Below are positions 1 through 8,726 of a stretch of DNA of 64,000 bases, piece by piece. A program made the translations under genes and the position numbers. Origin of the DNA: Streptococcus oralis (GTDB taxonomy: Bacteria > Bacillota > Bacilli > Lactobacillales > Streptococcaceae). The notes under the pieces are model-generated. The model was not told where the DNA came from and ran no database searches. It saw nothing but the letters and a program-made list of their open reading frames with translations. The stretch's first letter is position 1, and each line of letters opens with the position of its first letter. The stretch covers positions 1-64,000 of the forward strand of contig NZ_JAHZPJ010000003.1 in the NCBI RefSeq assembly GCF_019929345.1, written 5' to 3'.

Positions 1-30
1 TATCTTCATAACTCAATTTCATAATAAAAC

Positions 31-71
31 ACCCCAAAAGTTAGATTTTTTCTGTCTAACTTTTGGGGTGC
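31..71 (-). terminator. Terminator of uspA
   Basis: Long perfect inverted repeat (CACCCCAAAAGTTAGA with its complement) with a short loop. Read on the minus strand the hairpin is followed by GTGTTTTATT, so it fits the end of the leftward uspA transcript. Confidence 0.75.
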
Positions 72-98
72 AGTTCACAACAGGCTCCTTTTGTGCTC

Positions 99-551
99 TT
101 ATAATGTTTTTTCTCTTTCTCTCACGACCAGCAAATCAACTTTTGCATGGCGGAGGATGTATTCAGATGAAGAGCCAACCAAGAGGCGTTCAAAGGCATT
201 AAGACCTGTTGCACCGACGAGAATCAAGTCAACATTTTCTGCGTCTGGAATGGTACGGGCAAGGAGAGTTTTTGGATTTCCCATTTCGATGACGGTATGA
301 ATATCGGTCACGCCCGCATCTTTTGCACGTTTTTCGTACTCTTTCATCAAACTTTCAGCGTCGACTTGGAGTTCTTCGTAAACTTCAGCATCAAAGGTAG
401 ACACGCTTTGAAGAGCGCGTGTGTCAATAACATGGGCGATGGTGAGTTTGGATTCGTTGCGTAGAGCAGTGTAAACACCTTTGACGAAAGCCAAGTCTGC
501 CTCTTTAGAACCATCAATTGCGACCATAACATTTTGGTAACGTTGTGCCAT
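99..551 (-). CDS. Universal stress protein, UspA family
   Basis: Single-domain cytoplasmic Usp protein of 150 residues, the usual length. An early VAIDGS strand (Asp13) and the nucleotide-binding pattern G-2x-G-9x-G-S (Gly113, Gly116, Gly126-Ser127) near the C-terminus place it in the ATP-binding branch of the family. These proteins aid survival under stress, but the exact role is rarely known. The start follows an AGGAGG ribosome-binding site on the minus strand. It is transcribed alone and divergently from the next gene, and ends at the hairpin at 31-71. Confidence 0.93.
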   Translation of the reverse strand: MAQRYQNVMVAIDGSKEADLAFVKGVYTALRNESKLTIAHVIDTRALQSVSTFDAEVYEELQVDAESLMKEYEKRAKDAGVTDIHTVIEMGNPKTLLARTIPDAENVDLILVGATGLNAFERLLVGSSSEYILRHAKVDLLVVREREKTL

Positions 552-718
552 AATGAAACCTCCTGAAATTTTCTTACTGTTATTGTAACCCTTTTCACTA
601 AAGAAGTAAAGTAAAAATCATATTTTAGATAAATATTATCGGAGATTCGATTTGGTGGAGATATGTTAAAATAAAAGAAAACGGGATAGTAGGAAACATA
701 GTGAGGGGATGAGAAAGT

Positions 719-1018
719 ATGAAAGTGTCTGTTCAAACTTCTAAAAAAATAAGTTTTCTTTATCATGGAATTATCCTTGCGTCACTTGTAGGAGAAGTAG
801 TGATGCTTTGGCAGCTGGAAAGAGTCGTGCCCGTTCTCTATCCAGGTTTTGTCGGCTTTCTTCTCTTTCATTTAGTCTACCACATCATTTTATTTGTGAT
901 TGCAAAGAGAAGTGGTCGTTTGGACTATTTGGTCACGTGGGGGCTCTTTCTTATGTTTAATCTTTTGTATGATTCCTTTTTAGCATTGGTCTTTCTAGGT
1001 TTGTCTTTTGGTATGTGA
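719..1018 (+). CDS. Small integral membrane protein, unknown function
   Basis: 99 residues with about three hydrophobic segments (roughly 13-33, 42-63 and 73-97) and a short basic N-terminus, so it is probably embedded in the cytoplasmic membrane. GAGGGG lies upstream of the ATG. It is monocistronic, between uspA (divergent) and the aminotransferase. I recognise no domain. Position and size match a conserved streptococcal hypothetical membrane protein. Confidence 0.7.
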   Translation: MKVSVQTSKKISFLYHGIILASLVGEVVMLWQLERVVPVLYPGFVGFLLFHLVYHIILFVIAKRSGRLDYLVTWGLFLMFNLLYDSFLALVFLGLSFGM

Positions 1019-1161
1019 GAAAATACTTCTGTATTCTAGTTATTTAGAAGGTGAGAACCTAGTCGTTGTAAGTTTTTTCTTTGCTTGCTCATTTCAGGAA
1101 ACTTGTCGCAATCCCTTTCTAGTGGTATAATGTTACTATCTCGGTGAATTGAGGAAACAAG

Positions 1162-2376
1162 ATGAAAGAATATAACAAGTCTAGTAAGCTAGAGCATGTT
1201 GCTTATGATATCCGTGGCCCTGTTTTGGAAGAAGCCATGCGTATGCGAGCAAACGGAGAAAAGATTTTACGTCTGAATACAGGAAATCCAGCAGAATTTG
1301 GCTTTACAGCGCCAGATGAGGTCATTCATGACTTGATTATGAATGCGCGTGATAGTGAGGGATATTCTGATTCCAAGGGTATTTTTTCGGCACGTAAGGC
1401 CATCATGCAGTATTGCCAACTGAAGAAATTTCCCAATGTAGACATTGATGATATTTACCTTGGAAATGGTGTCAGTGAGCTGATTGTTATGTCCATGCAG
1501 GGGCTTTTAGACAATGGAGATGAGGTCTTGGTTCCTATGCCAGATTATCCTCTCTGGACAGCTGCGGTCAGCCTAGCTGGGGGAAATGCCGTTCACTATA
1601 TCTGTGATGAAGCTGCAGAGTGGTACCCAGATATTGACGATATTAAGTCAAAAATCACTTCCAATACCAAGGCAATCGTCCTTATCAATCCAAATAACCC
1701 AACTGGAGCTCTTTATCCTAAGGAACTCTTGTTGGATATTATTGAGATTGCACGTCAAAACGACTTGATCATCTTTGCGGATGAAATCTATGACCGCATG
1801 GTGATGGATGGGCATGTGCACACGCCTGTGGCGAGCTTGGCACCAGATGTTTTCTGTGTCAGCATGAATGGTCTGTCAAAATCGCATCGTATCGCTGGTT
1901 TTCGTGTAGGTTGGATGGTCTTGTCTGGACCTAAGCACCATGTCAAGGGCTATATCGAAGGTCTCAATATGCTGTCCAATATGCGCCTTTGTTCTAACGT
2001 TTTGGCCCAGCAAGTTGTACAAACCTCGCTAGGGGGTCACCAGTCAGTGGACGAATTGCTCCTTCCAGGTGGACGTATCTACGAGCAAAGAAACTTTATC
2101 TATAATGCCATTCAAGATATTCCAGGTTTGTCTGCGGTCAAACCAAAGGCAGGTCTTTATATCTTCCCTAAAATTGATCGCAATATGTACCGCATCGATG
2201 ATGATGAACAGTTCGTTCTTGATTTTTTGAAGCAGGAAAAGGTTCTCTTGGTTCATGGTCGTGGCTTTAACTGGCAAGAACCAGACCATTTCCGTATCGT
2301 TTACCTCCCACGTGTGGACGAATTGGCGCAAATCCAAGAAAAGATGACTCGTTTCTTGAAACAGTATCGTAGATAA
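1162..2376 (+). CDS. alaT: Pyridoxal-phosphate aminotransferase, probable alanine type
   Basis: Fold-type I class I/II aminotransferase of 404 residues, catalysing transfer of an amino group between an amino acid (probably alanine or glutamate) and a 2-oxo acid. Visible family features are the NPNNPTG motif near residue 175, the FADEIYD aspartate/tyrosine cofactor segment, and the PLP lysine Lys240 in the sequence LSKSHR followed by GFRVGW. Overall it resembles the AlaA/AlaT subgroup, so alanine is the best substrate guess; aspartate or aromatic substrates cannot be excluded. A TATAAT box near 1125 lies just upstream. It is monocistronic. Confidence 0.85.
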   Translation: MKEYNKSSKLEHVAYDIRGPVLEEAMRMRANGEKILRLNTGNPAEFGFTAPDEVIHDLIMNARDSEGYSDSKGIFSARKAIMQYCQLKKFPNVDIDDIYLGNGVSELIVMSMQGLLDNGDEVLVPMPDYPLWTAAVSLAGGNAVHYICDEAAEWYPDIDDIKSKITSNTKAIVLINPNNPTGALYPKELLLDIIEIARQNDLIIFADEIYDRMVMDGHVHTPVASLAPDVFCVSMNGLSKSHRIAGFRVGWMVLSGPKHHVKGYIEGLNMLSNMRLCSNVLAQQVVQTSLGGHQSVDELLLPGGRIYEQRNFIYNAIQDIPGLSAVKPKAGLYIFPKIDRNMYRIDDDEQFVLDFLKQEKVLLVHGRGFNWQEPDHFRIVYLPRVDELAQIQEKMTRFLKQYRR

Positions 2377-2418
2377 GGGCTTTCATAGGAAAAGCTAGAA
2401 AACATTTGCTTGGAGCTA

Positions 2419-2447
2419 TTGACAAAAGTGGCAGAATCAGATAGAAT
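2419..2447 (+). promoter_or_regulatory. Promoter of rpmH
   Basis: TTGACA at 2419-2424 and TAGAAT at 2442-2447 with a 17-bp spacer: a strong sigma-A-type promoter 75 bases before the rpmH start. Confidence 0.75.
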
Positions 2448-2521
2448 AGTAAAGTATGTTTAGTAACTGATCACTTTATAGCCGGCTAAACGAATACAAA
2501 ATCTATGAGGAGGTATTCATC

Positions 2522-2656
2522 GTGAAACGTACTTATCAACCAAGTAAACTTCGTCGTGCGCGCAAACACGGATTCCGTAACCGTATGTCAACTAAAAACG
2601 GTCGCCGCGTATTGGCAGCTCGTCGTCGTAAAGGACGCAAAGTTTTGGCTGCATAA
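2522..2656 (+). CDS. rpmH: 50S ribosomal protein L34
   Basis: 44-residue, strongly basic protein beginning [12 protein letters not shown] and ending [11 protein letters not shown], the full length and canonical sequence of bacterial L34 of the large ribosomal subunit. Translation starts at GTG, preceded by GAGGAGG about 6 nt upstream. It lies alone behind its own promoter, here between an aminotransferase and a peptide-binding lipoprotein rather than next to rnpA or dnaA. Confidence 0.97.
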
Positions 2657-2678
2657 TCCAAACGAATTCAACAAAGAA

Positions 2679-2714
2679 GTCAGTAGGAACTCGAGTCTAC
2701 TGGCTTTTCTTTTT
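2679..2714 (+). terminator. Rho-independent terminator of rpmH
   Basis: GTCAGTAG pairs with CTACTGGC (8 bp, one G-U) around a 10-base loop, followed by a run of T interrupted once by C. Confidence 0.8.
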
Positions 2715-2799
2715 TCCTATAATATCAGTCTTTAAATGCTTTATATTTTTTCTGAAATAGTGTATAATGTTTCATATACTATAAAAATGGAGAACAGTT

Positions 2800-4761
2800 A
2801 TGAAGAAATCAAAAGCCCTCCTACTAGGGGCTGGAATTTTAAGTGCAAGCTTCTTGATGGCGGCTTGTAGTTCGGCACAATCAAATACAGATAAAACCTA
2901 CTCATATGTATTTGCTAGCAATCCAGATACATTAGACTATATCACTTCGACACGTGGCTCGACTTCTAGCATTACGACAAACTTGATCGATGGTTTGTTT
3001 GAAAATGATAAGTATGGGAACCTCGTCCCTTCTATGGCGGAGTCATGGAAGGTATCAAAGGATGGCTTGACCTATACCTATAAAATACGAAAGGGAGTTA
3101 AGTGGTATACCTCTGAAGGAGAAGAATACGCTGAAGTGACAGCTCATGACTTTGTGACGGGTCTCAAGTATGCAGCGGATAAAAAGGCTGAAAACTTGTA
3201 TTTGGTACAAGACTCCATCAAAGGTTTGACAGACTATGTTGAGGGGAAAACATCTGACTTTGAGACGGTTGGAGTCAAGGCAGTGGACGACTATACTCTC
3301 CAATACACCTTGAACAAGCCAGAGTCTTATTGGAATTCAAAGACAACAGGGGGGATTTTGAGCCCTGTCAATGAAGCCTTTTTGAAATCTAAGGGAGATG
3401 ACTTTGGAAGTGTTACCCCATCTAGTATCCTGTCAAATGGGCCATACTTGTTCAAGTCTTTCACATCAAAATCTTTAATTGAGTTTGAAAAGAACCCTAA
3501 TTACTGGGATAAGGACAATGTGAAGATTGAGAAAGTAAAACTTTCCTTCTATGATGGTTCAGACCAAGATAGTTTGGCTCGAGGATTCTTAGAAGGCAAC
3601 TACACAGATGGACGTATTTTCCCGACAAGCTCTGTCTTTGACCAGTTGAAAAAAGGGAATGAAGATAAGATTACTTATACTCCTCAAAACGCTGTGACTT
3701 TCTACTATCTCTTCAATGTCAACCGTCAAAGTTACAATCAAACCATGAAACAGACGGATAAAGAAAAGGCGGATTCTCGTGCAGCTATGCAAAATAAGGA
3801 CTTCCGTCAGGCGATTAACTTTGCCTTTGATCGTCATGCCTATGCCGCACAGACAAATGGAGAAGATGGAGCTGACCGTATCCTTCGAAACATAGTCACA
3901 CCAAGTAACTTTGTTCAAATCGGTGGGAAAAACTTCGGAGATGCTGTCAATGAAAAGATAGTCAACTACGGTTCAGAGTGGGCTAATGTCAATCTAAACG
4001 ATGCTCAGCCTGCCTTCTTGAATGCTGATAAAGCCAAGGCAGAATTTGCCAAAGCCAAAGAAAGCTTACAGGCAGAAGGTGTGACCTTCCCTATCCATTT
4101 AGACATGCCGGTGGATCAGACTGCTAAGTTGGACGTACAGCAAGCCAGTTCTTTCAAACAGACTGTTGAAGAGACACTTGGATCAGACAATATTGTTATC
4201 GATGTGATTCAACTTTCTCCAGACGAGAAAGACAATGCAACCTTCTTTGCCAATACAGCCGAACAAAAGGACTATGACATTGATATCTCAGGTTGGAGTG
4301 GAGATTACTCAGATCCGAAAACCTATCTTGACCTCTTGGATCCGGACTCTGGTTCTCAGTTAAAAAATCTTGGCTTGACTCCAGGAAAAGACAATGATGT
4401 CAAGGAAAAAATCGGTCTCTCTACCTACAAGAAGTTGTTGGATGAGGCAGATAAAGAAGTTGAAAACACTCAGGTTCGCTATGAGAAATTTGCCGAAGTT
4501 CAAGCTTGGCTAACAGATAGTGCTCTCTTTCTGCCAGTTCAAAGTGGAGGAGCTAATCCAATCTTCCGTAAGACTGTACCGTTCACAGGAGCCTTCTCAT
4601 TTGTCGGACACAAAGGGGATGCGGACAACTACAAATATGTTGAGTTGCAAAAAGATCCCGTGACTGCGAAACAGTACCAAGAGCTTTATGAAAAATGGCA
4701 AAAAGAAAAAACTGAGTCCAATAAAAAAGCTCAGGAAGATCTAGCGAAACATGTAGAATAA
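2800..4761 (+). CDS. Oligopeptide-binding lipoprotein of the AliA/AliB/AmiA family
   Basis: Extracytoplasmic solute-binding protein (SBP_bac_5/OppA family) of 653 residues. A lipoprotein signal peptide ends in the lipobox LMAAC with Cys23. Family landmarks include NPDTLDY, YTYKIRKGVKWY and a C-terminal AQAWLTDSALFLP segment, ending in the lysine-rich AQEDLAKHVE also seen in Ali proteins. No permease or ATPase genes adjoin it. In streptococci such orphan receptors (AliA, AliB) deliver peptides to the AmiCDEF transporter, which lies at 41-45.5 kb here, so the same partnership is inferred. TATAAT lies at 2763-2768. It is a clear paralogue of amiA at 39011, and which Ali subtype it is remains open. 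Confidence 0.9.
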   Translation: MKKSKALLLGAGILSASFLMAACSSAQSNTDKTYSYVFASNPDTLDYITSTRGSTSSITTNLIDGLFENDKYGNLVPSMAESWKVSKDGLTYTYKIRKGVKWYTSEGEEYAEVTAHDFVTGLKYAADKKAENLYLVQDSIKGLTDYVEGKTSDFETVGVKAVDDYTLQYTLNKPESYWNSKTTGGILSPVNEAFLKSKGDDFGSVTPSSILSNGPYLFKSFTSKSLIEFEKNPNYWDKDNVKIEKVKLSFYDGSDQDSLARGFLEGNYTDGRIFPTSSVFDQLKKGNEDKITYTPQNAVTFYYLFNVNRQSYNQTMKQTDKEKADSRAAMQNKDFRQAINFAFDRHAYAAQTNGEDGADRILRNIVTPSNFVQIGGKNFGDAVNEKIVNYGSEWANVNLNDAQPAFLNADKAKAEFAKAKESLQAEGVTFPIHLDMPVDQTAKLDVQQASSFKQTVEETLGSDNIVIDVIQLSPDEKDNATFFANTAEQKDYDIDISGWSGDYSDPKTYLDLLDPDSGSQLKNLGLTPGKDNDVKEKIGLSTYKKLLDEADKEVENTQVRYEKFAEVQAWLTDSALFLPVQSGGANPIFRKTVPFTGAFSFVGHKGDADNYKYVELQKDPVTAKQYQELYEKWQKEKTESNKKAQEDLAKHVE

Positions 4762-4789
4762 AGAAAAAATGGAGAAAGAAGGTTTTGCC

Positions 4790-5690
4790 TCTCTTTCTCT
4801 TTTTTGATTCTTTGATTTTAAGACAGGTTTGAAAGACAGTTTGAATAGAGGATGAATCCGATAAATATTGTCCTCAATGAGTCCGAAAAGTTTTTCAGGC
4901 TTCCTTGTTCTAGAAGTGAGAGGCGAGAGTTGATAGGGATTATCGTATTCTTTCAAATCTTCTGAGTGACTCAAGAGTCTGCCTTAAATCTCTTTTTGGG
5001 TTAGATACATGCAAAAAGTTTGGGGGAAACACGTTTATCGCCTAGTTTCTGACTATTGTGTCATATGAGTTTCTAGTATTGTTTGATAGTTCTGTATTCA
5101 TGGGATTTTCGGCCAAATTGATTCATGATTTTCACCTGATATTGGACAACTCTATCATAGCGAAGAAAGTGATTTCGGATAATCGCTTGTGTCCTACCCT
5201 CAAGGTCAGTGATGATGTTGAAATTCTCACAATTTTGTGCAATAAAACTCATCTTTCCTTTTGTAAGTGAATACTCGTTTCATGACATGAACTCTGGGAG
5301 TCGACTAAAATGATTCTTAGAGTGAAGATTCTTGAAATTTTGAATGACAGATGAAGTTGAAATGAAAAGTTAACGAACAATATCCGTCATAGAAGTCTTT
5401 TTAATCAGTTTTTGGGGAATTTTTTGATTAATGATACGAGGAATTTGGTGATTTTTCTGGACAAGAGAAGTCTCAGCAATCGCCATTTTTGAGCAATGAT
5501 AGCACCTGAAAAGGCGCTTTTTAAGGAGGATTCTAGTAGGCATGCCATTCGTTTCAAGGCAAGGAATTCTAGACATTTTTGAAAATCCTATTTCTTCATT
5601 TGATTTCTGCAAACAAGACAAGGTGGGGGTACATAGTTTAGCAGTGATTTCTTTTTTTACGACAAAACAGGTTCCATATGCATGGGGGCT
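4790..5690 (-). pseudogene. Decayed ISL3-family (IS1167-like) transposase
   Basis: Reading the minus strand from about 5690 to 4800 recovers pieces of an ISL3-family transposase in order: a zinc-finger-like start with GMPTRILLKKR and CYHCSKM, then SRLPEFMS, KGKMSFIAQ, LEGRTQA, RNHFLRYDR and near the end KLFGLIEDNI. The reading is broken by several stops and frame changes, a central part between RYDR and IMNQF is missing, and the normal C-terminus is absent. No intact terminal inverted repeats were found. This relic occupies the whole gap between the Ali-type lipoprotein and the next gene. Confidence 0.8.
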
Positions 5691-5828
5691 TTACCTACTA
5701 CAAATATGATAGAGCTGAAAAATGTTCAATATTCATTTCCTAATGTTATCTAATCGTTTTTGCAAGGAATTTTGGTATAATATTACTTATTCACAATTTA
5801 TTTTGATTATGAAAGAGTTTGGTGGTTA

Positions 5829-7106
5829 ATGTCTCGTTCTGTTGAATTGCTAAAGAAACGTTACTTAAAGAATATAAAAGAGGAGCCTGATTTATTTATT
5901 GGGATTGAGTTAGAATATCCTATTGTAAATTTAGAGGGTGAGGCTACGGATATCGAGGTTGTTAAGGATCTCTTTCGGTATTTACCATCAGTACTGGGTT
6001 TTACTATCGAAAAAGTAGATGATTTTGGAAATCCAATTCAGTTACTTGATCCAGTCAGCCAAGATACGATTTTATTTGAGGTTGCTTATACGACGATTGA
6101 GTTTGCATTCGGAAAGGCCGAATCTATCCAAGAGGTTGAAGAGCGTTTTAGGGCCTATATGGATACGATTCAGAAAAAATTGGGTGAATCTAATCATGCA
6201 ATCGTTGGTTCTGGTATCCATCCATACTGGGAAGAGAACGAGAATCAACCGGTTGCTTCTGCCCGCTATCAGATGTTGATGGCTTACTTGAGCTTAAGTA
6301 AAAAAGTGACTGAATCAGACTTACATCAATTTCCTGAATATGGAGCCTTTATCTGTGGGAGCCAAGTTCAACTGGATGTTTCAAAGTCTAACTTTCTGCG
6401 GGTCATTAACGCTTTTACTCAAATTGAAGCAGCAAAAGCTTATTTATTTGCAAATTCTGAGTTTTCGGGGGCAGATTGGGATACCAAAATTTCGAGAGAT
6501 ATTTTTTGGGAAGAATCCATGCATGGTATCTATCCAGAGAATGTAGGTGTCAATGCTAGACTCTTTAAGGATGAGGAGGATTTTTTTGACTATCTAGATC
6601 ATTCTGCGATTTTCACAGCGGAGCGTGATGGGCAGACCTATTATTTTTATCCTGTTCAGGCTAGGAACTATTTGACTACACCTGAAATCCAGGCATTTAC
6701 CCTTAATGGGGATGAAGTATTAATCTATCCTCAGGAGAAGGATTTCCAAACCCATCGTAGTTACCAGTACCAAGACTTAACGACTCGAGGAACAGTTGAG
6801 TTTCGTAGTGTGTGTACGCAACCTCTTGATAGGACTTTTGCTTCTGCTGCCTTTCACTTGGGATTGTTGGTTAATTTAGATCAATTAGAAACTTATTTGC
6901 AAAAGGCTCCGTTTTTTACCACAGCTGGTCGTGATTACAAGTTTTTGAGACGACAATTTTCTAAAAAACAACTCACAAATGAGGAAGAAACTGCGGTTCT
7001 CGAGTTTTCTAAAGACTTACTCATCCTTGCTGAGGAAGGACTGGAGAAAAGAGATAAGCAAGAAATGATTTATTTACAACCTTTGAAAGAAGAATTGGGC
7101 CTATAA
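5829..7106 (+). CDS. Glutamate-cysteine ligase-like protein
   Basis: 425-residue soluble protein. The N-terminal IGIELEYPIV (residues 24-33, with Glu27 and Glu29) and the later GTVEFRSVC segment are characteristic of the glutamate-cysteine/carboxylate-amine ligase superfamily, which uses ATP to join glutamate or another carboxylate to an amine. It is shorter than the bifunctional GshF used by glutathione-making streptococci and lacks an ATP-grasp extension, so true gamma-glutamylcysteine synthesis is unproven. A TATAAT box lies at 5776-5781; the ribosome-binding site (GGTGG) is weak. It is monocistronic, between an IS relic and thrC. Confidence 0.75.
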   Translation: MSRSVELLKKRYLKNIKEEPDLFIGIELEYPIVNLEGEATDIEVVKDLFRYLPSVLGFTIEKVDDFGNPIQLLDPVSQDTILFEVAYTTIEFAFGKAESIQEVEERFRAYMDTIQKKLGESNHAIVGSGIHPYWEENENQPVASARYQMLMAYLSLSKKVTESDLHQFPEYGAFICGSQVQLDVSKSNFLRVINAFTQIEAAKAYLFANSEFSGADWDTKISRDIFWEESMHGIYPENVGVNARLFKDEEDFFDYLDHSAIFTAERDGQTYYFYPVQARNYLTTPEIQAFTLNGDEVLIYPQEKDFQTHRSYQYQDLTTRGTVEFRSVCTQPLDRTFASAAFHLGLLVNLDQLETYLQKAPFFTTAGRDYKFLRRQFSKKQLTNEEETAVLEFSKDLLILAEEGLEKRDKQEMIYLQPLKEELGL

Positions 7107-7124
7107 TTTCTCTTATAAAGGGAG

Positions 7125-7139
7125 AATTTTCTGAAAAAT
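7125..7139 (+). promoter_or_regulatory. Probable CodY box before thrC
   Basis: AATTTTCTGAAAAAT differs at one position from the established CodY consensus AATTTTCWGAAAATT. It ends 5 bp before the thrC -10 box (TATAAT, 7145-7150), so a bound repressor would cover the -35 region. Confidence 0.6.
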
Positions 7140-7181
7140 CGTGATATAATGGAAGAGACTATAGATAAAGGATAGAGAGTA

Positions 7182-8666
7182 ATGACATTAGTTTATCAAT
7201 CAACGCGTGATGCCAATAATAGAGTAACTGCCAGCCAAGCTATTTTGCAAGGTTTGGCGACGGATGGTGGTCTGTTTACACCACTTACTTATCCAAAGGT
7301 AGATTTGGACTTTGAAAAATTGAAAGATGCTTCTTATCAAGAAGTGGCTAAATTAGTTTTATCAGCATTTTTAGATGACTTTACGGCTGAGGAGTTGGAC
7401 TACTGTATCAACAATGCCTACGATAGCAAGTTTGATACTCCAGCTATTGCGCCTTTGGTGAAACTGGATGGGCAATACAACTTGGAATTGTTCCATGGTT
7501 CAACGATTGCCTTTAAGGATATGGCCTTGTCTATTTTGCCATACTTTATGACGACAGCTGCTAAAAAGCATGGTTTAGAGAACAAAATCGTCATCTTGAC
7601 AGCGACATCTGGTGATACTGGAAAAGCTGCTATGGCCGGGTTTGCGGATGTGCCTGGAACTGAGATTATCGTCTTTTATCCAAAAGACGGTGTCAGCAAG
7701 GTGCAAGAGTTGCAAATGACCACTCAGACTGGCGACAATACTCATGTTATTGCTATTGATGGAAACTTTGACGATGCACAAACAAACGTGAAGCACATGT
7801 TCAACGATGTGGAACTTCGTGAAAAATTGGCTGCCAATAAGCTACAGTTTTCATCAGCTAACTCTATGAATATTGGCCGTTTGGTACCACAGATTGTTTA
7901 TTATGTTTATGCCTACGCTCAGTTGGTTAAGACTGGTGAGATTGTGGCTGGTGATAAGGTCAACTTCACAGTACCAACTGGAAACTTTGGAAATATCTTG
8001 GCTGCCTTTTATGCTAAGCAAATCGGTCTGCCAGTCGGCAAATTAATCTGTGCTTCCAATGACAATAATGTTTTAACTGACTTCTTTAAAACACGTGTTT
8101 ACGACAAGAAACGTGAGTTTAAGGTAACGACTAGCCCATCTATGGATATCCTAGTGTCTTCAAACTTGGAGCGCTTGATTTTCCATCTTTTGGGGAATGA
8201 TGCGGTTAAGACAACTGAACTCATGAATGCCTTGAGTACACAAGGACAATATGAATTGATAGACTTTGATGCAGCGATTCTGGATCTCTTTGCAGCTGAA
8301 TATGCGGCTGAGGAAGAAACTGCGGCAGAAATTAAACGTGTTTATCAAACAGATGCCTACATCGAGGATCCACATACGGCGGTTGCCTCTGCGGTTTATA
8401 GAAAATACCAAGCGGCTACTGGGGATGTAACCAAGACAGTGATTGCTTCAACAGCTAGTCCATACAAGTTCCCAGTGGTTGCAGTAGAAGCTGTAACAGG
8501 GAAAGCAGGCTTGACAGACTTTGAAGCCTTGGCTCAATTACATGACATTTCAGGAGTGGCAGTGCCACCAGCGGTTGATGGCCTTGAAACAGCTACGGTT
8601 CGTCATAAAACAACAGTGGCAGCTGCTGATATGCAAGCAGCGGTGGAGGCTTATCTAGGACTTTAA
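7182..8666 (+). CDS. thrC: Threonine synthase
   Basis: PLP-dependent lyase of 494 residues converting O-phosphohomoserine to threonine in the cytoplasm. The cofactor lysine is Lys112 in STIAFKDMAL, followed by the glycine-rich phosphate loop ATSGDTGKAA. The length fits the long (class I) form of the family. A GGATAGAGAG ribosome-binding region precedes the ATG. No other threonine-pathway genes adjoin it. A near-consensus CodY box overlaps its promoter, suggesting repression when branched-chain amino acids are plentiful. Confidence 0.95.
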   Translation: MTLVYQSTRDANNRVTASQAILQGLATDGGLFTPLTYPKVDLDFEKLKDASYQEVAKLVLSAFLDDFTAEELDYCINNAYDSKFDTPAIAPLVKLDGQYNLELFHGSTIAFKDMALSILPYFMTTAAKKHGLENKIVILTATSGDTGKAAMAGFADVPGTEIIVFYPKDGVSKVQELQMTTQTGDNTHVIAIDGNFDDAQTNVKHMFNDVELREKLAANKLQFSSANSMNIGRLVPQIVYYVYAYAQLVKTGEIVAGDKVNFTVPTGNFGNILAAFYAKQIGLPVGKLICASNDNNVLTDFFKTRVYDKKREFKVTTSPSMDILVSSNLERLIFHLLGNDAVKTTELMNALSTQGQYELIDFDAAILDLFAAEYAAEEETAAEIKRVYQTDAYIEDPHTAVASAVYRKYQAATGDVTKTVIASTASPYKFPVVAVEAVTGKAGLTDFEALAQLHDISGVAVPPAVDGLETATVRHKTTVAAADMQAAVEAYLGL

Positions 8667-8678
8667 GACAGAGGGAGT

Positions 8679-8711
8679 AAACTCGGTTGGGAAACCAACT
8701 GAGTTTCTTTT
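8679..8711 (+). terminator. Terminator of thrC
   Basis: AAACTC-G-GTTGG and CCAAC-T-GAGTTT form a stem around GAAA, followed by CTTTT. Confidence 0.75.
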
Positions 8712-8726
8712 CATCAGGAGGAAGAA

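Noticed and set aside
2748..2762. CodY box before the Ali-type lipoprotein gene
   Set aside because: The core TTTTCTGAAA is present but about five positions differ from the 15-bp consensus.
5058..5270. Plus-strand 70-codon frame between the Ali gene and the ligase-like gene
   Set aside because: The opposite strand here encodes recognisable ISL3 transposase segments, so the plus-strand frame is a shadow of a pseudogene.
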